Source: Rhabdornis inornatus (Eukaryota; Chordata; Aves; Passeriformes; Rhabdornithidae). Taken from it: a stretch of DNA of 64,000 nucleotides. Of this stretch, positions 59,201-64,000 are shown piece after piece. Position numbers and translations under genes: made by a program. The notes under the pieces were generated by a model. That model searched no databases. It saw only the letters and a program-made list of their open reading frames with translations, and was not told the origin of the DNA. Location of the stretch: the NCBI GenBank assembly GCA_013397075.1, contig VWZS01004771.1, positions 248,001 through 312,000 on the forward strand, read 5' to 3'. Each line of letters begins with the position of its first letter. Positions within the stretch are counted from its first letter, which is position 1.

Positions 59201-61782
59201 TAAGTCTGGTCTCCAGCCTTTTGAGACTGAGTGATCATTTTTCCCCATGCCTAAGAAAATCTTGCTCAAGAGACCACAGAATCAGTAAGATTGGAAGAGA
59301 CCTTCAAGGTCATCCAGTCCAACCATCCACCCAGCCTAATCACCTGTAAATCATCCTGAAGTGCCACATCCAGATCCCTCTTAATGTTTGAAATATTTTT
59401 AATAAATGAAACACTGGTATTCTTTGGGTTTTTTTCCAATGCAACAGATGAACCTTTATCATCTCTCATTCTTTTGGTTAGGCATTTCACTTGTTTTAAG
59501 TAAGTTTGTTGAGAGATGGTTTGTTATTTGTCTCTGTGAAGTTTGTTTTTTTACAGTCTATAATGTCAGTAGTTCCTCAGAAGTGGGCCAGAACAGGAGC
59601 TCTCTCAAGGAGCTTGCAGACCTAGTTCATGCTGTGGTCAGGTTGTTCTTAAGTTATTTGGTAGGTGTTCAGTGCCCAGTGGTCTGTTACAAGCTGCTTG
59701 CAGAGAAGGTGCCCAAAGTTGGTTTGGAGAAGGACAGATGAAGAAAATTATTAATAACTTTCTAGGGGAGTCTTTTGAAGGAAAAAAATAAATCTTAATA
59801 CGGCTATGTTTCTGTTTGACCCTGTTCTTTTTCCAAGTCTTTCTAGACTGTTGATCTCACTGCTGTCATATGAAAAATACCCATAATCTACACTGGCGTG
59901 TTGTTTGCCTATTAAGACAAATGATACTTTTGATAAAACATCTTTTTTTTTTTCTGTGCCATAAAGTGTATACAATAAAGTGGCATAATAAAAGAAGGCT
60001 TTCATTTGTTGCTGTTCAAACTTTCTAGGGCTTTGGCCTTGTATTTTAATACTTACTTTGTCATTCTGCATACAAGCCCTATTTCAATAGGTTTTAAAGC
60101 TCTCTTATATTTGTGTCTTTGTTTTGCTGCACTAGTAGAAATGTACTGATAGTAATGTGTTGCTTGACCTCTGATCTATTTTTCAGTTTTAGAAAAGTCA
60201 CCTAATGTGACTAAGTTTGTGAGATTTAAGGATATTCATCACTTCTTTTATATCATGTTATTCTAGGTTATATACTCATCATTTGCTTGAAGTCTCAAAT
60301 CTGTTACTTCAGAACTGGTAGGCTGACTGGAGGTTCCATAGTAGTTACATAATGCACATTCCAGCTTTCAGATGCACCTGTTGGTTTCCTTTTTTTTGGT
60401 TTTGTTTTCTTGTTTGTGTGTTTTTTAACAAGAGAATTGTTTGGTAGTTGTATTAATACAGAAACATTTCCTAGATTGTGGCAATGACTATCAGAGCAGG
60501 TTTTCTCATGGCATCACTATGTAGACTTAGAGCTGCAGAAAATTGGAAGAGTTTAATACAGTTTTATTAAAAAGACAAAATCTTCTCAATCAGATGGAGG
60601 ATTGTGTTGACATAGCTGGGCCTATTTTTCGTTGTTAATTTTAATACGGTATTTGTCTGGAATCACTTTTAAAACCCTGGTTTTCACAGCTGCTTGTTGG
60701 ACCAGTTGTGACCATGTCTTGCAGGAGAACGTTTTAAATTTAGTCTCTCAAAGAGTATTTTTAATTTCACAGCCTTTAAGTACTTCTCAACTTTTTATGG
60801 TTTGTTGTTATGTAAATACTTAAATATATACAGAGAGAGAGAGAAAGAAAGAGTGGGATGCCATGAAACAATGTTTGTTTCTATGTTTAGGGTGTAAAAC
60901 AATGTCTGTGCTTACCAAGATGATCCAATACATTATGCAAAAAAAACCCCAAAAAACAAAAGAAACAAAATAAAAAACCCCAACCAACCAAAAAAAACCC
61001 AACCAAAAATCCCTCACCTAACCAAACCTCAGAGAGGAATATAACATTGTAACAGCCTAATGTATTCAAGTATATGTAGTTGATATATGTTTAATGGCTG
61101 CTGTTGGTGTCAATACAGCCGGCCCATGTTAGTTCTAACAAATACTAACAGAGGGCTAAATTCCTCAGTTTACAAAGCAGTTTTACTACGAGATGTTAGA
61201 AAATGACATAGTAGAAGACAATGACTTTCTTTCTGAGCATTTTGAAGAAAAGCATTTTTTTTCCAGAAATGTTTCTGGAGAGTTTGATATTTGTGGTAGA
61301 AAGTGTTAAATAGGAGATTCATTTTTCTGAAACATATTATGAGTTTAGTTTAACCTCAAGAGGTAAAAACCATGTAGATAGAAATCTGTTCTGTGTATCC
61401 CAAGCAGGTTTGGACAGTTACTGGCTTGTAGCAGATCCGTGTCCTTCAGTGCCTGTGCAGTGGGACTGCTGTGTCTGCAGGGAGTCTCTCATAGTGCACT
61501 CTCAGAGTGCTCTTTCAGGCACTCTGTAGCAGAGGACAAAACAGTGTGCTGTTTGCAGGCCAGATGACAGCAAACTAAAATATCACAGCATTTTTATGTT
61601 TCAGGAAGTAATGTAGCTGTATTCCACTTTTCAGAGCAGCGGAAAGAGTTCTGTGTTGGAAAGTCTTGTGGGGAGGGATCTGCTCCCACGAGGTACTGGA
61701 GTTGTCACCCGGAGACCCCTTATTCTGCAGCTGGTGCACGTTTCCCCAGAGGATGGTCGGAAAGGAGCTGGAGATGAAAATG
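50142..61782 (+). CDS. DNM1L: DNM1L (Drp1), coding exons 1-2, 3' incomplete
   Basis: Dynamin-1-like protein is the large GTPase that is recruited to mitochondria and peroxisomes, assembles into rings and drives fission. Only the first 83 codons are present: 50142-50243 joined to 61635-61782 (phase 0 junction, phase 1 exit). The start MEALIPVINKLQDVFNTV is the invariant Drp1 N-terminus. The junction rebuilds the G1 P-loop (GTQ-SSGKSS), and LVGRDLLPRGTGVVTRRPLI contains the switch-I threonine. The divergent HVSPEDGRKGAGDEN end is where family members differ. The window ends within intron 2; neither the neuronal A-insert exon nor the next constitutive exon was seen before 64000. The position of exon 1 in this assembly is suspect (see findings). 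No other family is plausible. Confidence 0.96.
50249..50283. repeat. (CCGGG)n pentanucleotide repeat in DNM1L intron 1
   Basis: About seven GGGCC/CCGGG units begin five bases after the exon 1 donor and run nearly to the 10-N gap. Runs of G on the sense strand could form G-quadruplexes. The length is unreliable because assembly breaks at this point. Confidence 0.9.
50288..50297. other. 10-N assembly gap
   Basis: Ten n's, a common minimum gap length, between the GC repeat and the second CR1 part. Confidence 0.97.
50298..50465 (+). mobile_element. CR1 LINE, second (3') part, sense
   Basis: ggaatgggctgccccgggag, ggtggtggagtcaatgtccc and the tail ttatatgattccgtg are the CR1 3' end. It resumes about 40-55 bases of consensus after the point where the 49855 copy breaks off, same strand and similar divergence. 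Confidence 0.93.
50564..50586 (+). promoter_or_regulatory. ZNF143/THAP11 (SBS)-type promoter motif
   Basis: ACAACTCCCATGGTGC closely fits the known core ACTACAANTCCCAGNNTGC, which sits within about 100 bases upstream of start sites at many vertebrate housekeeping promoters. Confidence 0.65.
50649..50649. other. Single unknown base in CpG island
   Basis: One n within gcgcggggNgcggctccg, about 65 bases after the SBS motif. It may hide a gap of unknown size. Confidence 0.85.
51770..51796. repeat. (TTTG)n microsatellite
   Basis: About six tandem gttt units. Confidence 0.88.
54150..54182. repeat. (TTG)n microsatellite
   Basis: gttttgttgttgctgttgtt and following, about nine near-perfect units. 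Confidence 0.85.
59272..59392 (-). mobile_element. CR1 LINE 3' fragment, antisense
   Basis: gaccacagaatcagtaagat, tggaagagaccttcaaggtc, atccagtccaacc and gtgccacatccagatccctc match the reverse complement of a CR1 3' end, the same general type as 39218. Confidence 0.87.
60833..61020. repeat. GA-rich then A/C-rich low-complexity block
   Basis: (GA)n/(GAAA)n at 60833-60853, and a run of A-tracts broken by CCCC at 60940-61015. It produces minus-strand frames rich in Phe, Leu and Gly that are not genes. Confidence 0.85.
61635..61782 (+). CDS. DNM1L: DNM1L coding exon 2, P-loop and switch I
   Basis: 148 bp, acceptor cacttttcag, donor AAAATG|gtaagt. It reads SSGKSSVLESLVGRDLLPRG, then TGVVTRRPLILQLVHV. 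It carries the P-loop Lys-Ser that binds nucleotide phosphates and the conserved switch-I Thr. The codon split at the 3' end (phase 1) suits the known alternative splicing after this exon. Confidence 0.97.
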
Positions 61783-64000
61783 GTAAGTGTGATCCAAGAT
61801 GTGTTTTGCCTTTTGGAAAGAGAGTTCAAGTCTTTCTTGTCCTTCTAAATAAAGAATCAGTTGCTGTAATCTTAAAACTCTAGTATGCTTTTAAAAATTT
61901 GCTTGCAAGAAAACACAGCTGTTGTTCCATCTGTTTTTTCCACTTAGCAAATGTCATGAAGTCAAAATCTTTTGGTTGTTCAAAATACCTTTAATGTTTT
62001 AAGCTTTCTCGTTCTTGGGAATTTCTGTAGAGAAAAACAGGCCAAAGAAAGCATTTCAGTTGTAAAGATAATTGTCTGGAGTGTAAAAACCATAATTTTC
62101 TTGTGTGTTTTTTATCCCCTCCCCTTTTGCTGTATAAATAAGGTATTTCATTGAGGGGGTGATGAGTATGAGAGTTTTTAGGAGAGTAGGAAATAGGTAA
62201 GTTCGGAATGAAGAGAAAGGAGGAGAAATGAAAACAAACTTGCAGTAGATGCAAACGATTGAATTGACATGTTCTGTAGCTTACAGATGCCACCCTCCTG
62301 GGCTGCACTGAGAGATTCCAAGTGCATCAAGCACAGCACTTTAAATGTTCTGTAGCTGTTTACTTTGAAGCTTGTTTTCTGTACTGCTTCTATTTTATTC
62401 TTCAGCAGACCAAGGAAGTGATCTCAGTTGTCCCTTGGGAGTTTCAATGCTCATTTTATACCAACTGATGCTCCTGATCTTAGGAAGGAGCAGCAGGGGC
62501 ATATCCACCTTCTGATTGTAAGATAAATATTAGGTTTCTTATGTAGACACTAACAACTGCATAGGCTTTTGTTGGCATGATAAACTTCGGACTATAAATA
62601 TTAATTCTCATTGTGTTCAAATTTTTCTTAATTTGTTTCTGCCAATAGTAAGTCAAGGTATCAGAAGTATCTTTATTATATTTGTTTTCCTGTAGTATGT
62701 ATGGCCTTTGATTTCTGAAGGACAGTTACTCATATTGTGCTGTTTGAAGGGTTTAAGCTCCAATCTTAATTACTGTCACAAGCAAGAACACAGGGTTCAC
62801 AACAATTAGCATGCAAACCATGTGAGAAATTGTAGGAGCAATTCAGACTGGAGATGATCTCAGGAGACCTCTAGTCCAGTCTTGTCAAAACAGGGCCAAC
62901 TCAGAAGTCAAGACCAGGTTTCTTTAGTCTTTATCTGCTTGGGTCTGAAAACCTCGAATGATGGAGAATTCAATCTTTGTGCAACTTTTAGAAATGGCAC
63001 ATTTGATGTCTTTAAATGCAGTTTTACATTGCTTGTACTGTGCAGTGTATAGTTTGTGTTTCTAGAACTTCTCAGAATGCTTGAATTCTGAGTTGTAGGG
63101 TAAAATATTATTTTGTTTTTCTTTGCAACTTTACAGGGGTAAAGGGAGGTTTTGTAAATGGAATGTTCTGAGACAAGGCAGAGCCTTTTTGTTTTAGGTT
63201 ACATTTGATTTTGAGATTTGGATTTTAAATTTAAAATTCATAGGGATGTTGGACTAAATTATTTTTTATGATGCCCATTTAGATTTTTTTGAAGAAAACA
63301 ATCAGTATGTAAGATGTAAATGTTATAATCTCATCTTGTTCTTTTGAGAGAGATGTGGGCTTGTTTGGTAAGAACAGAGATTTAATAAGAACAGAAATTA
63401 CGATTTACCAATTGAGTTTGAAATATCTTTTCTCTCCAAAATTCAAGCAAATTGTGGTCTAAATGGTGTTGTCACTGATCTGGTTTAGCTTATGTTCAGA
63501 TTGTGGTGTTACAGTTGTAAGAGAAGATGGGATCAAGTAGCTTGGAAAGAAAAAAACTTATCCTGGCTGTGCTGTGTAATGTTGTAATAAGTGCCATTAG
63601 AGGGTCTATTTTTAGAGGTAATTTTATTTGTAATGAGGTAGATGTTGAGGCAGGGTTGAATATGGATTTGGGATATAGTCTTGCAGAGGCAAATAGTCTT
63701 GCAGAAAAGGGTTTTATCCAGATGAGGGATTTCTTCTTTACAAGTTGAATATTGAATAGAGAGTATCAGTCTTGGCATGCTACTTTCTGCATGCTGGCGT
63801 TGAAGTCTCTGTGTACACAGATAGTTTTATACAACTCTCTCTTCTCTTATGTCTTCTGTTTTGTGATTGTCACCTGCGTCCATCCTAATGCTTGCTCTAC
63901 TGGTATTATATATTAACACAGCCATTTCAAAATAGCTACTACTCTGTGGTTCTTACAGGCTTTAATTTTACCTCTGTTGGAGTGTTGGCATCCAGGAAGC
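61783..64000 (+). other. DNM1L: DNM1L intron 2, incomplete
   Basis: Runs to the end of the window. One CR1 fragment; no A-insert exon and no next constitutive exon were seen. A 73-codon frame at 63527-63748 is unremarkable. Confidence 0.8.
62830..62990 (-). mobile_element. Diverged CR1 LINE fragment, antisense
   Basis: tctcaggagacctctagtcc, aaaacagggccaactcagaa and ctgaaaacctcgaatgatgg follow an older CR1 in reverse complement. Boundaries are approximate. Confidence 0.65.

Larger units (their letters stand above)
50244..61634 (+). other. DNM1L: DNM1L intron 1 (11.4 kb as assembled)
   Basis: No further exon recognised. The GC-rich first 700 bases give way near 50950 to ordinary AT-rich intron. 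It holds simple repeats at 51770, 54150 and 60833-61020 and one CR1 at 59272. Confidence 0.8.

Noticed and set aside
61783..64000. Neuronal A-insert exon of DNM1L
   Set aside because: I looked for its known residues and the next constitutive exon and found neither; they must lie beyond the window.

Overview
This is nuclear DNA of a bird. Sixteen short exons with GT-AG introns encode most of a vertebrate gene. CR1 LINE fragments typical of avian genomes are scattered throughout, together with a dispersed repeat of the avian endogenous-retrovirus LTR type. Species and chromosome cannot be read from the sequence. The single n's and a 10-N run show that this is a draft scaffold.

Layout. (1) Positions 1-36,782 hold the 3' part of FGD4 (frabin, a Cdc42 guanine-nucleotide exchange factor) on the + strand. 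Sixteen coding exons are resolved with compatible splice phases, from an N-terminal extension exon (2523-2687) to the stop codon at 36,780-36,782. From the internal Met at 11,190 the product is 760 aa, with the order FAB / DH / PH1 / FYVE / PH2. Any earlier exons lie upstream of the window. (2) About 36,783-43,700 is AT-rich, has many poly(A) signals and is probably FGD4 3'UTR in part; it contains a 1.2-kb CR1. (3) About 43,700-49,850 is intergenic, with one old CR1 and low-complexity tracts. (4) 49,850-50,950 holds the start of DNM1L (the dynamin-like fission GTPase Drp1): coding exon 1 at 50,142-50,243, a CpG island with a ZNF143-type motif, and two CR1 pieces. (5) 50,244-61,634 is DNM1L intron 1, 61,635-61,782 is exon 2 with the P-loop, and the window ends in intron 2. 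FGD4 followed by DNM1L in the same orientation is the conserved vertebrate order (human 12p11).

How the genes relate. Frabin links F-actin, phosphoinositide membranes and Cdc42 activation. Drp1 is recruited to mitochondria and peroxisomes, in part through actin, and constricts them. They are neighbours, but nothing in the sequence suggests co-regulation.

I found no previously undescribed gene system. The most notable structure is probably an assembly fault: the 194-bp piece carrying DNM1L exon 1 lies between the two halves of what looks like one CR1 copy, bounded by N's, and upstream of its own apparent promoter island. A second fault is a 284-bp perfect duplication around a single n at 39,677.
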